Source: G963674505 sp964575975 | Lineage (GTDB): Bacteria; Desulfobacterota; Desulfobacteria; Desulfobacterales; SKZT01 | NCBI GenBank assembly: GCA_964575975.1 | Contig: CAZNTU010000016.1 | Coordinates: forward strand, 1 to 47,709 | Length of the DNA: 47,709 nt | Direction: 5' to 3' | Shown: one piece after another, positions 26,271 through 33,957 of the stretch | Position numbering within the stretch: position 1 is the first letter of the stretch | Layout: each line of letters opens with the position of its first letter | Notes under the pieces: generated by a model | Database searches by the model: none | What the model saw: the letters and a program-made list of their open reading frames with translations, nothing else | What the model was told of the DNA's origin: nothing | Translations under genes and position numbers: made by a program

Positions 26271-26752
26271 CGGGAAATAGAAACAAGACCGAATTTGGGA
26301 TTTGGTTGAGCAAGTTGCATGCCAATGGAGTGGAGGGGTTTGGGAGGGGGGTTTTGGAACGGATTGCAGGGGTGAAAACTCAGGAGGGTTTCGGAGGCGG
26401 GGTTGTGCGGCGGGGGCGGCTATTGCGTGGTTTGTTGGAGGGGGGCGAGGGGGCGAACGGGTCGGATAACAGGATTTTTCTTCGACAAATTCGTTTCTGG
26501 AGGAAAGGGTTGGGAGGCTTTTTAAGTTGCAAATTTGTCGATTTTTTTGAAAAATTCTACATAAAAGTTCGTATGAAAGGCTTCGGGCGAGTACGGTTGC
26601 CAGACCATCTTGGTCTGGCTTTGTTCGATTGGTTGCACCGGCGCTGGAATCGCTGGTTACCTTCGCCGCATCCGGAGCATGGGTTGCACGGGGGGAGAAA
26701 ATTTCGACCCGTGCGGATGGTATCGGCGGTAAGGCGCAATACTCGCTTGTAC

Positions 26753-26833
26753 CGGTAGCGCCGCCTTCCACGGCGGCGCGGTGTTCCGATGCACGGTCAT
26801 CTTGAAATCCAGGCAGAGAAGGCGGCGCTACCG
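26753..26833. repeat. Inverted-repeat element, partner of 40541-40563
   Basis: Exact 16-base arms (CGGTAGCGCCGCCTTC at 26753-26768 and its complement at 26818-26833) enclose about 49 bases. Positions 26756-26778 recur in opposite orientation at 40541-40563 with 22 of 23 bases matching, so this is a dispersed intergenic element, MITE- or REP-like. Confidence 0.75.
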
Positions 26834-26890
26834 AGATATCCGGCTCTGGTCTTTGATGAAGGAACGCCATCTTCGCTGGTTGGAAAAATT

Positions 26891-28600
26891 CTAGAATTTG
26901 CCCGAGCGGAAAATGTTCAGGACCAGCCATACGCCCAGGAACGTGGCGATGCTATATCCGGCGAGGCCAAGGATTTCGGTCACGCTCAGTTTTTCGATGC
27001 CGAGGACGCCGACGGCGACGTCCATGAAGTCCTTGGTGGAGTTCAGCACCAGGGAGCCGGCCACGATGGAGGCTGAGATGATCAAGCCGATGGTGACGCG
27101 GTTGACCACCCTCTCGACTTGGTCGTTCAGGTTTTCAAAGCCGGAATGCCGCAATTCGATCCTTTGCTTTCCCCTGGCGGTCTGCTTGAGGATGTCGTGG
27201 ACGAACTTGGGGGCCATGCGTACGTAGCTTCCGGTGCTTCGCGCCTCCTTGCCCATGGTGCGGAAAAGCTTTCTGGCGTCGTAGCCTCTCTGGAGCAGCC
27301 TTTTGGCGTAGGGTTTCATCACCTCCAGGATGCTGGCGTCGCTTCCGAGTATCTTGCCTAGGGATTCGGTCTGCACGAAGGTCTTGAACAGGAGAAGAAG
27401 GTCTCTTGGAAGGCGCATCCGGTATCTGAGCACAAGGTCCATGACCTCGTCGTAGACGTCCTTCACCGAGACCGTGTTGAGGGAGCGCCCGTAGAACGGC
27501 TCGCTCATCTGGCGCAGGTCCCGTTTGAAGCTCTTCAGGTCCATTTTGTCTTCGTCGACAAGACCCGCGTCCAAAAGGGCCTCCATCACAAGATCGTAGT
27601 CGTGCTCGGCGTATCCCAGGAAAACGTTGGCGATCTGGAGCATCATGCCCTCGTCCAGGTAGCCCATGATGCCGAAATCCACCAGCGCGACCCGACCGTC
27701 GCTCATGACGAGCGTGTTTCCCGGATGAGGGTCGGCGTGGAAAAAGCCGAATTCCATGAGTTGGCGGGAAAGCGAACGAAGGCCGATCATGGCGATCTCC
27801 TTTGGATCGATTCCCTGCTCCACAAGCGCCTGCACCTGATCGACCTTGACGCCATCCACGTATTCCATCGCCAGGACGGATTTGGAGGTATGTTCCCAGA
27901 AGACTTCCGCGATATGGATTTCGTCGATATTCTTGAAATTCATGGCGAATTTCTGGATATTGGCGGCCTCGACCGTCATGTCGAGTTCCTTGAAAATCGT
28001 GCGCTCGAACTCCTTGACCAAGTTTACGGCCCCGAGGATTCTGCCGAGTTCGAAATGTTTCTCGACTCTTTCGGCCAGGGAGTACATGAGTCGGATGTCT
28101 TCCCTGATGAGCTTGTCGATTCCCGGCCGAACCACTTTTACGGCGACTCTTTCGCCGGTATGGAGCCTTGCCTCGTGGACTTGGGCGATGGAGGCCGCGG
28201 CGATGGCCTCGGTATCGAAATGCTCGAAGATTTCCTCCGGGCTTTTTTTGAGGCTTTTCTCCAAAATTTTCCTTATCGCGGGAAAAGGTTCGGGAGGCAC
28301 TTGATCTTGGAGCTTTCGAAACTCCTCCACGTATTCGGGGGGGAAAAGGTCCGCGCGGGTGCTCAACAGTTGCCCCAGCTTGATGAAACTGGGCCCAAGT
28401 TCCTGCATGGCGGTCCGGATTCGCTCGGGCGACGGAAAACCCGGGCGGACCGTGATCCCGTCGACCGATTTGGGTACTCCGGGCTTTCTGTCGAACAAAC
28501 GTCCGAGAATGTCTCCGAAGCCGTGCTTTGCAAGCACCCGGAATATTTTCCAGGATCTTGCGAATCCTCTGATTCCGAAAAAGCTCTTTTGTCTTTCCAT
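26891..28600 (-). CDS. AarF/UbiB family atypical kinase-like ATPase
   Basis: A 569-residue UbiB/ABC1 protein, a family needed for quinone synthesis or lipid-quinone handling, acting at the inner membrane. The diagnostic KxGQ motif is FIKLGQLLSTR (Lys74, Gln77), the alanine-rich loop reads AAASIAQVH (about 134-142), the ATP lysine is in VAVKVVRPG (Lys155), and HADPHPGN and DFG follow near 296 and 315. Two membrane helices close the protein (about 500-520 and 540-562). The ATG at 28600 has GGAAA upstream. It ends near the repeat island and follows a membrane gene by 54 bases, which may be its partner. No ubi or men gene is adjacent. Confidence 0.93.
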   Translation of the reverse strand: MERQKSFFGIRGFARSWKIFRVLAKHGFGDILGRLFDRKPGVPKSVDGITVRPGFPSPERIRTAMQELGPSFIKLGQLLSTRADLFPPEYVEEFRKLQDQVPPEPFPAIRKILEKSLKKSPEEIFEHFDTEAIAAASIAQVHEARLHTGERVAVKVVRPGIDKLIREDIRLMYSLAERVEKHFELGRILGAVNLVKEFERTIFKELDMTVEAANIQKFAMNFKNIDEIHIAEVFWEHTSKSVLAMEYVDGVKVDQVQALVEQGIDPKEIAMIGLRSLSRQLMEFGFFHADPHPGNTLVMSDGRVALVDFGIMGYLDEGMMLQIANVFLGYAEHDYDLVMEALLDAGLVDEDKMDLKSFKRDLRQMSEPFYGRSLNTVSVKDVYDEVMDLVLRYRMRLPRDLLLLFKTFVQTESLGKILGSDASILEVMKPYAKRLLQRGYDARKLFRTMGKEARSTGSYVRMAPKFVHDILKQTARGKQRIELRHSGFENLNDQVERVVNRVTIGLIISASIVAGSLVLNSTKDFMDVAVGVLGIEKLSVTEILGLAGYSIATFLGVWLVLNIFRSGKF

Positions 28601-28654
28601 TCACGCGTTTCCGTGGTTTTTATTTTATGGATTCGCGACCGGGCTTCCCCGTCG

Positions 28655-29443
28655 TCAAGCGTCGTTTTCGCCGGGTTGTCGATATTCGATTTGCTTGGCC
28701 TCCGAATGGCGGATGGACATTTCCAGTTGAAGCCTTTCCTTTTCGATTTCGGTGCGGCTTTCGATGTTCTTCACCGCCAGCCGGTATCTCAGATAGATTA
28801 CCCAAACGACGATTCCCAGAAAAACCAAAGCCGTCACGATGAAAAACAATTTGAACCGAATCAGGGTTTCGATGCCGATTTTTCCGACCAGCGCGATAAA
28901 ATTTGGTATCACCCAATAGGCGAACAGAGCTAGGAAGATCAGGAAGCCTATGGTGAAAATATTGAACCGTCCGACTCGGGTCAGCAAGGATTCCAGGCGG
29001 GTGGCGCCGTCGGCGGCCCCGCCGCCCCCGGCCGCCCGAGCCTCGGCCTCCGTCTTGATTTCGTCCCCGTAGAACAGGGAGACGTAGGATTTGACAACGA
29101 AAGCGAACAGGAGGACGATTCCGACGGGTATTCCGACGGCCGCCACGAACCAGGCCCTGAACGGAAAGGGGCGCTCCGTCGTGGTCAGTCTCACCTGGTA
29201 CTGGTCCAAGGAACCGAACGTCTTTTCGAAATAGTACTTGTTGAACTCGCTCAAATTTTCGCCGTCGGTCTCGTGGATCACGTTTCCGCTCTGATCCAGG
29301 ACCTGCAGTCGGGAGTGTCTTCCCGACTTCATCACCGCCACCGCGAAAATCTCCAGCTCCAGCAGAAACAGCGCGATCGCGACGATGACGAACAAGGTCT
29401 TGTGCTCGCGAACGATGGTTTTTAAATCCTTGGATTGCGTCAT
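28655..29443 (-). CDS. Four-span membrane protein upstream of ubiB-like gene
   Basis: A 262-residue inner-membrane protein that I do not recognise. Membrane helices lie near residues 16-37, 98-118, 160-180 and 195-218. Between the first two is a soluble, probably periplasmic domain of about 55 residues (RLQVLDQSGNVIHETDGEN...). A glycine/alanine-rich cytoplasmic linker follows helix two, and a charged coiled-coil-like tail (about 220-262) ends the protein. It is transcribed with the UbiB-like gene 54 bases downstream, so a shared role in the membrane is likely but unproven. The ATG at 29443 is used. Confidence 0.75.
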   Translation of the reverse strand: MTQSKDLKTIVREHKTLFVIVAIALFLLELEIFAVAVMKSGRHSRLQVLDQSGNVIHETDGENLSEFNKYYFEKTFGSLDQYQVRLTTTERPFPFRAWFVAAVGIPVGIVLLFAFVVKSYVSLFYGDEIKTEAEARAAGGGGAADGATRLESLLTRVGRFNIFTIGFLIFLALFAYWVIPNFIALVGKIGIETLIRFKLFFIVTALVFLGIVVWVIYLRYRLAVKNIESRTEIEKERLQLEMSIRHSEAKQIEYRQPGENDA

Positions 29444-29755
29444 TTGAAACCGTTTCCCCCTCGTCGCGCGTCTATCCGTACGGCATCGACGGCGTCGGCT
29501 TGTCGTTTATGGCAAAACCAAAAGTATTCGAAAAGAATTTTTGTAACACAAGCCGCGAGCCGTGTTCAAGCCATTAATACCTGACTTGTTTGGCATTGTT
29601 CTCCTCGCATTTTGGTGGTATGAATTCCGCTTGGCACGTGTTTTTTTTTATTAACCGAGGCGACAAGCCAATGTCAATTTCATTTGTACGGCACGGGAAA
29701 GTCGAAAAGAATCGGATTTGCTGGCGGAAACGAACTGCATCGGCGGAGGAATTTT
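29444..29755. other. Intergenic region between divergent genes
   Basis: About 310 bases holding the promoters of the membrane/ubiB pair and the receiver-Hpt gene. TGGCACG at 29632-29638 looks like a sigma-54 -24 half, but the -12 position reads T-only and lacks GC, so I do not call a promoter. No other feature is seen. Confidence 0.35.
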
Positions 29756-31063
29756 ATGCACAAGGTTTTATTGGCGGCGAATCGGAAAAAAGAAGAAAAG
29801 CATCTCGCGGAATGGTTGGGGAATCGGCGGGACGTCCGAACGATTTCGGACCGAAAGGCAATTCTTTCCGAAAATTACGACATTTGTATTCTTGATCGAA
29901 AAGCATACATTGAAAACCGCTCTTTCATTGAAAAACGCAAGGAAGACGGGGCGAACTCGCCTCCGTGCTTTATCGTCGTGATCCAGCGGGGCCGGATCGG
30001 GGAACTCGAAGGGGATATCGGCCATTTGGTTGACGATCTGCTCTACACGCCTTTGGAGAAGATCGAGTTCGACCTTCGACTTGCCTGCCAGCTTCGCTTG
30101 AGAAACAGTCGTCCGCCTTGCGAGAAGCGGCGGGAGGATTCGGGTGGAACGACGGAGGAAAAGGACCTCGCCATTTCCCGGAGACTGAAAATCCTGGCCG
30201 TGGACGACTACATCCTGAACCACAAGATAATCGAGTTTCACCTAAGCGACCACGACCTCACGATCGTGGACAGAGGCGCCGAGGCCGTGGAAAGGCTCCG
30301 GAAGCAAAATTTCGATTTGGTGCTCATGGACATTCAGATGCCCGAGATGGACGGCCATCAGACCGCGAAAATGATTCGCGACCCGTCATCGGGGACCCTA
30401 AACCCGGATATTCCCATCATTGCATTGAGCGCCCACGACAGGGATTCGGAGCAGCGTATATCCTCCGATGCGAGAATGGACGGCTTCGTAACAAAGCCCA
30501 TTCAAAAAGCCATGCTTTCAATCGAAATCGAAAAAATTCTGGCACAAAAAAACAACGACTCGGTTGCGACGGCCTCCCAAAACAGCGATTTTAAAAACGC
30601 CGACGGGCAGAACGGCGAAGACGAACACCCATCCGGTTTCTCCGGAGGTCGGGGACGCCCCCCCGACGAAACGCCCGCGCCAAGGCATTGTTTGATGGAC
30701 ATGAAAGCGACGTTCGAACTGATGGGCGGCAAGGAAAACATCGTGAAGAAAGTATGCGACGCTCTGATCGAGGATTTGCCGAGAAAAATCGAATCCCTGA
30801 AACACAGCGTCGTTTCCGGAAACTTTACGGAAACTCGACGTATTTCGCACGATTTGAAGGCCGGAGCAAGATGTGTTTGCGCCGAAGAAGCAGCCCATCT
30901 GTCTCAAAAACTGGAAACGGTTTCCATGATCAAAGACGAGGAACGAATTATCGAAATGCTTCCCTTGGTGGAAAACGCTTTCAAAGCTCTTTATCTGGAA
31001 CTTCTCGACTACCGGAACGCCCGATCTCTAACGCCTTCGAAACCGTGCTTTCTGAAAAGTTGA
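29756..31063 (+). CDS. Pseudo-receiver, receiver and Hpt phosphorelay protein
   Basis: A 435-residue cytoplasmic signalling protein with three parts. Residues 1-118 have a receiver-like pattern with Asp47 in CILD but a poor match elsewhere, so a degenerate receiver. Residues 144-263 are a full receiver with DD at 150-151, Asp192 in MDIQMPEMDG, and Lys247 before Pro. A flexible linker leads to an Hpt domain (about 315-420) with His365 in RRISHDLKAGA. No kinase or DNA-binding domain is present, so it relays phosphate from a separate kinase. The ATG at 29756 has GGAGGA and is preferred over a TTG 24 codons upstream. Its last 55 bases overlap the 3' end of the convergent sigma-54 activator gene. 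Confidence 0.9.
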   Translation: MHKVLLAANRKKEEKHLAEWLGNRRDVRTISDRKAILSENYDICILDRKAYIENRSFIEKRKEDGANSPPCFIVVIQRGRIGELEGDIGHLVDDLLYTPLEKIEFDLRLACQLRLRNSRPPCEKRREDSGGTTEEKDLAISRRLKILAVDDYILNHKIIEFHLSDHDLTIVDRGAEAVERLRKQNFDLVLMDIQMPEMDGHQTAKMIRDPSSGTLNPDIPIIALSAHDRDSEQRISSDARMDGFVTKPIQKAMLSIEIEKILAQKNNDSVATASQNSDFKNADGQNGEDEHPSGFSGGRGRPPDETPAPRHCLMDMKATFELMGGKENIVKKVCDALIEDLPRKIESLKHSVVSGNFTETRRISHDLKAGARCVCAEEAAHLSQKLETVSMIKDEERIIEMLPLVENAFKALYLELLDYRNARSLTPSKPCFLKS

Positions 31064-32448
31064 TACAAACGAGCCCGTGAAAAGCCGGAGACACGGCAAG
31101 CCCGCTTGATGTCCCCGTCGACCGCCCTCATCATGCGAATCAAGTACGCGGCCTCCATTTCCTCCTTGAAATCCTTGAAAGAGGGAATGGAGGCGGGGTC
31201 TTCGGAACGAAACGGCGCGGCCGAATCCGACGCGGCGATCCGATCCAGACTCGCCGAAGATTTTTTGTCCGTCAGCTCCTTTTTCAAAAGATCGATTCTC
31301 ATTTCCACCGGCAGAGCGTGCGGGTACAACACCGGTTCGTAGACGCTGTTCGCGATGGCCGTCTGCAATACGTTGATCAGCTCTCTAACGTTTCCCGGCC
31401 AGGAATAATGGATCAAGTTTTCCATGAACTCGTCCGAGGCGCTCTTTGTCTCTATGCGCATGCTGCGGCAAATTTCTCCGATATAGTGAAGCGCCAGAAG
31501 CTTGATGTCCCCTTTTCGCTCCCTAAGCGTGGGCAAATGAATGCGAAAGGTCGCCAGGCGGAAAAAAAGATCCTGGCGAAACTTGCTTTTTTTTATATCG
31601 TCCAGGAGATCCCTGTTGGTGGCGGAAACAACGCGAAATTCGCATGGAATTTCCTCCTTCGCCCCGAGCGGACGGAAGGTTTTGTGCTGGAGAACTCTTA
31701 AAAGCGCTTTTTGGGTTTCGAGGGGAAGGTCCCCCACCTCGTCCAGAAAAACCATGCCGCCGTCGGCTTGCAGTATGAGGCCGTCCCTGTCCCGGTCGGC
31801 GCCGGTGAAGGCTCCTTTCCGATGGCCGAAGAGCAAACTGGAGGCCAAGGTGGGCGTGATGTTCGTGCAATCCACGGTGACCATCGGCTTGTTTCGCCGC
31901 GACCCGTTGATATGAAGAGCCGTCGAGAAAATATCCTTGCCCGTGCCCGTCTCCCCCGTAATCAAAACGTTCCCGTCGAATTTCGCCGCCTTTTGAACGG
32001 ACTCGATGGCCTCCAAAAGCTTCGGGTCCTCTCCGATGATAAACTCGCGGTTGAAAGCCGATTCCCGGTAGAACCTTCGCCTTCTCTCCCTGTAATCCAG
32101 CACGCGGGTTATCAATAGCTGGATCAGATGATAGGCGGCCGGTTTTTCGATATAATGCCACGCGCCGTTCTTCAAAGCGATCTCCGCCCCATTGGGATCG
32201 CCCTTGGCCGTAATGATAAGAACTTCCGGCGAGGACGGGCTCTGCTTCAATATCGAAATGCCGTCGAGGCCGCTTCCGTCGGGCAAAAAAATATCTAGGA
32301 AAACTATATCGTACTCCCGTTTTTCGACAAGTTCCAAACCGTCGCGGAGCCTTCCTACCCCGTCCCATTCCAAGCCCATTTCCTCGATATAGGAAGACAA
32401 CTGCGTACTGAAAGTCAGGTCGTCGTCTATGATCAGAATTTTGGCCAT
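31009..32448 (-). CDS. Sigma-54-dependent response regulator (NtrC class)
   Basis: A 479-residue transcription activator. The receiver (1-118) has DDD at 8-10, Asp52 in VFLDIFLPDGSG and a Lys at 102 in EKP. The AAA+ domain (about 137-370) shows GETGTGK (Walker A, Lys171), the sigma-54 contact loop GAFTGA (212-217) and FLDEVGDLP. A Fis-type helix-turn-helix closes it (IKRACRVSGFSRARLYQLFRKHG). All activator motifs are intact. The ATG at 32448 has GGAGAG upstream, so a frame 51 codons longer is rejected. A palindrome lies in its leader and a sigma-54 promoter faces away from it at 32660. No kinase is adjacent. Confidence 0.95.
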   Translation of the reverse strand: MAKILIIDDDLTFSTQLSSYIEEMGLEWDGVGRLRDGLELVEKREYDIVFLDIFLPDGSGLDGISILKQSPSSPEVLIITAKGDPNGAEIALKNGAWHYIEKPAAYHLIQLLITRVLDYRERRRRFYRESAFNREFIIGEDPKLLEAIESVQKAAKFDGNVLITGETGTGKDIFSTALHINGSRRNKPMVTVDCTNITPTLASSLLFGHRKGAFTGADRDRDGLILQADGGMVFLDEVGDLPLETQKALLRVLQHKTFRPLGAKEEIPCEFRVVSATNRDLLDDIKKSKFRQDLFFRLATFRIHLPTLRERKGDIKLLALHYIGEICRSMRIETKSASDEFMENLIHYSWPGNVRELINVLQTAIANSVYEPVLYPHALPVEMRIDLLKKELTDKKSSASLDRIAASDSAAPFRSEDPASIPSFKDFKEEMEAAYLIRMMRAVDGDIKRACRVSGFSRARLYQLFRKHGFEGVRDRAFR

Positions 32449-32473
32449 ACGCTCTCCGCGTCCTCCAATTCCA

Positions 32474-32488
32474 TTGTGGCCGCCACAA
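32474..32488. promoter_or_regulatory. Palindrome in the leader of the activator gene
   Basis: A perfect inverted repeat TTGTGG-CCG-CCACAA, 26 bases upstream of the activator ATG and about 170 bases upstream of the divergent sigma-54 promoter. That distance suits an upstream activator site for an NtrC-type dimer; autoregulation is also possible. Confidence 0.5.
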
Positions 32489-32659
32489 CCATGGTCCAAT
32501 TTTTTAGACACGTTTTTCTTTACACGTCCATTATTTTTTACACATTTTTGGATTTTTTTCAACCGTTGAAACACTCTTGAAAAAAGTCCATGCATCGGCA
32601 TTGCCGATCCAAAGGCGCTATCGTTTTTTTTCGCTCCGATCCCGAAAAAAATACAATAG

Positions 32660-32675
32660 TGGCGCGGTATTTGCT
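32660..32675 (+). promoter_or_regulatory. Sigma-54 promoter facing right
   Basis: TGGCGCGGTATTTGCT matches the -24/-12 consensus TGGCACG-N4-TTGCW with one difference (A to G in the fifth base); both invariant GG and GC pairs are at the correct spacing. The start site would be near 32686. No intact gene follows before a terminator at about 33303. Confidence 0.7.
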
Positions 32676-32869
32676 TTTATGATCGGCAAGTTTCAACGAA
32701 CGGTGGATTTTCAAACGCCCAGTCCCTAAAAATCCCGGTCCGAAGAGACCTCGTCCGTTCGGTTCGATCTTTATAAAATTCTGAAGTTTGCATGTGCCGC
32801 AAAGTCTCGACCTTTGTTCGCAAAAATTAAAGCTTTCTTTGGCTTTGATCCGTATTTTTAGGGGTTGTG

Positions 32870-33290
32870 ATGAAAGTTCGATTGCTCAAGTCCCCGATCT
32901 TGTTCAGCTTTTTTGTCCGTGCTATCGGTTGCGACAGTGTTTAGTTCGGTGATCTCCCTTGCGCCAACTCGAGTTCCAGCCGAATCTCTTTTTGCCGTTG
33001 CGTTCCGAATGGGTTTTCGACCTGTACTTAGCGAAACCGCGATTGATTACAGTGTTGCAAATGTGTATAGAAGCTGCTGCGGATTTGAATTAGTTTTATG
33101 TGCTACGGCTGCCGATATTCCTCCCGTGATTTTCGGAATCCACCAGTTGAGGGATTTTACCGGCACATGCTTTTCTTCCTTCCGAATTTCACCGAAAGGC
33201 CCCGCCTCGCGCACCGAATTTTCTGTTGAATTCCCTGGAAATTTCGTATATTTTGTCAAGAAAGTCCCTTGCGGCGACAGGTCGCCCTGA
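32870..33290 (+). pseudogene. Possible frameshifted membrane-protein gene remnant
   Basis: The frame from ATG 32870 reads MKVRLLKSPILFSFF and stops after 24 codons. One base less in the T run near 32909-32914 would join it to another frame reading SVLSVATVFSSVISLAP and onward to 33290. The joined start has a basic N-terminus followed by a hydrophobic segment, as in sensor or chemotaxis proteins. The remainder matches nothing I know. AGGGG precedes the ATG. A decayed gene is a reasonable but unproven reading; an intact noncoding transcript is the alternative. Confidence 0.3.
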
Positions 33291-33303
33291 AACGGGCTTT
33301 TTT
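33284..33303 (+). terminator. Intrinsic terminator
   Basis: A short GCCC/GGGC stem (33284-33287 with 33294-33297) around a TGAAAC loop is followed by six T (33298-33303). Just before it lies a second palindrome, GGCGAC-AG-GTCGCC (33273-33286), which shares bases with the stem, so the RNA end could switch between two folds. Confidence 0.6.
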
Positions 33304-33360
33304 GTTCTTATTGCTCGAAAAACGATCCGCTCGTCAAACTTTAAAGGAACTTAATTCGAG

Positions 33361-33867
33361 ATGGACTCGTCATGCATTGTACTAAACGGCGATTTTTCCT
33401 TTCTTTGCACAGTCAGCTGGAAACGTGCGATCAACCTGGTGCTTTCCGGGAAGGTCGAGGTTTTGAGATATTCGGACCACGTAATCCAATGCGTCGAAAG
33501 AACCTTCAGGGCCCCCGCCGTCGTCCTTTTGGCAAAAATCGTGCGCATGGTCTACAAGCACAGAGTCCCTTACAGCAAAAAGAACGTGCTGGTGAGGGAC
33601 CGGTTCACGTGCGCCTATTGCGGAGAAAAGAGCAAAAAGCTTACGATCGACCATGTCATTCCCCGGTCGAGAGGGGGCAAAACCGACTTCGACAATTGCG
33701 TGGCATGCTGCAAGAAATGCAACGACAAAAAAGCCGCCCGGACGCTGCGGGAAGCGGGAATGACCCTTGGGAAACGCCCCTTTCAACCGACCATATCGGA
33801 ATTCATGCGCTTGAAATTGAAATCGTCGGGATTGTACGGCTTCCTGTCGGAATTTGGAATTTACTGA
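33361..33867 (+). CDS. HNH endonuclease
   Basis: A 168-residue HNH nuclease. Residues 6-65 match the N-terminal module common in this family (VLNGDF, then SWKRAINLVLSGKVEVL). The HNH core has CAYC (84-87), TIDHVIPRSRGGK with His98, DNCVACCKKCNDKK with Asn112 and the second zinc pair near 117-120. These proteins are widespread and mostly uncharacterised; some act in repair or restriction. The ATG at 33361 has AAAGGA 11-12 bases upstream. It follows the terminator of the preceding unit and stands 90 bases before the acyl-CoA/GNAT gene. Confidence 0.9.
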   Translation: MDSSCIVLNGDFSFLCTVSWKRAINLVLSGKVEVLRYSDHVIQCVERTFRAPAVVLLAKIVRMVYKHRVPYSKKNVLVRDRFTCAYCGEKSKKLTIDHVIPRSRGGKTDFDNCVACCKKCNDKKAARTLREAGMTLGKRPFQPTISEFMRLKLKSSGLYGFLSEFGIY

Positions 33868-33957
33868 CATTCCAATCCAGTATGCGTTTCTGCTGTTTAC
33901 CTGTTTACTGTGACAGGTTCGTCCTCGACGAAAACTTTGACGAAAAAGGGAGAAATC

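Larger units (their letters stand above)
26046..26890. other. Repeat-rich intergenic island
   Basis: About 845 bases without a convincing gene, between ubiB-like and glnD. It contains a 27-bp perfect inverted repeat, three decaying 25-base tandem units and a second inverted element shared with another locus (all listed separately). Between 26325 and 26465 the plus strand is very G-rich, with several runs of four to six G. A 163-codon frame (26267-26758) is low-complexity and unlike any protein, so I do not call it. Confidence 0.6.
32449..33360. other. Intergenic region with a sigma-54 unit and no intact gene
   Basis: About 900 bases between the activator and the HNH gene. It holds a palindrome (32474-32488), a T-rich stretch (32500-32560), a sigma-54 promoter (32660-32675), a possible broken membrane-protein gene (32870-33290) and an intrinsic terminator (33284-33303), each listed separately. 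No known structured RNA is recognised. Confidence 0.5.

Noticed and set aside
26267..26758. 163-codon plus-strand ORF in the repeat island
   Set aside because: Low-complexity, G-driven composition, no ribosome site, no recognisable domain, and flanked by repeats.
29632..29647. Possible sigma-54 promoter before the receiver-Hpt gene
   Set aside because: The -24 half TGGCACG is perfect but the -12 half is all T and lacks the invariant GC.
33047..33259. 70-codon minus-strand ORF in the sigma-54 unit
   Set aside because: TTG start, no known family, and opposite to the inferred transcript; not enough support.
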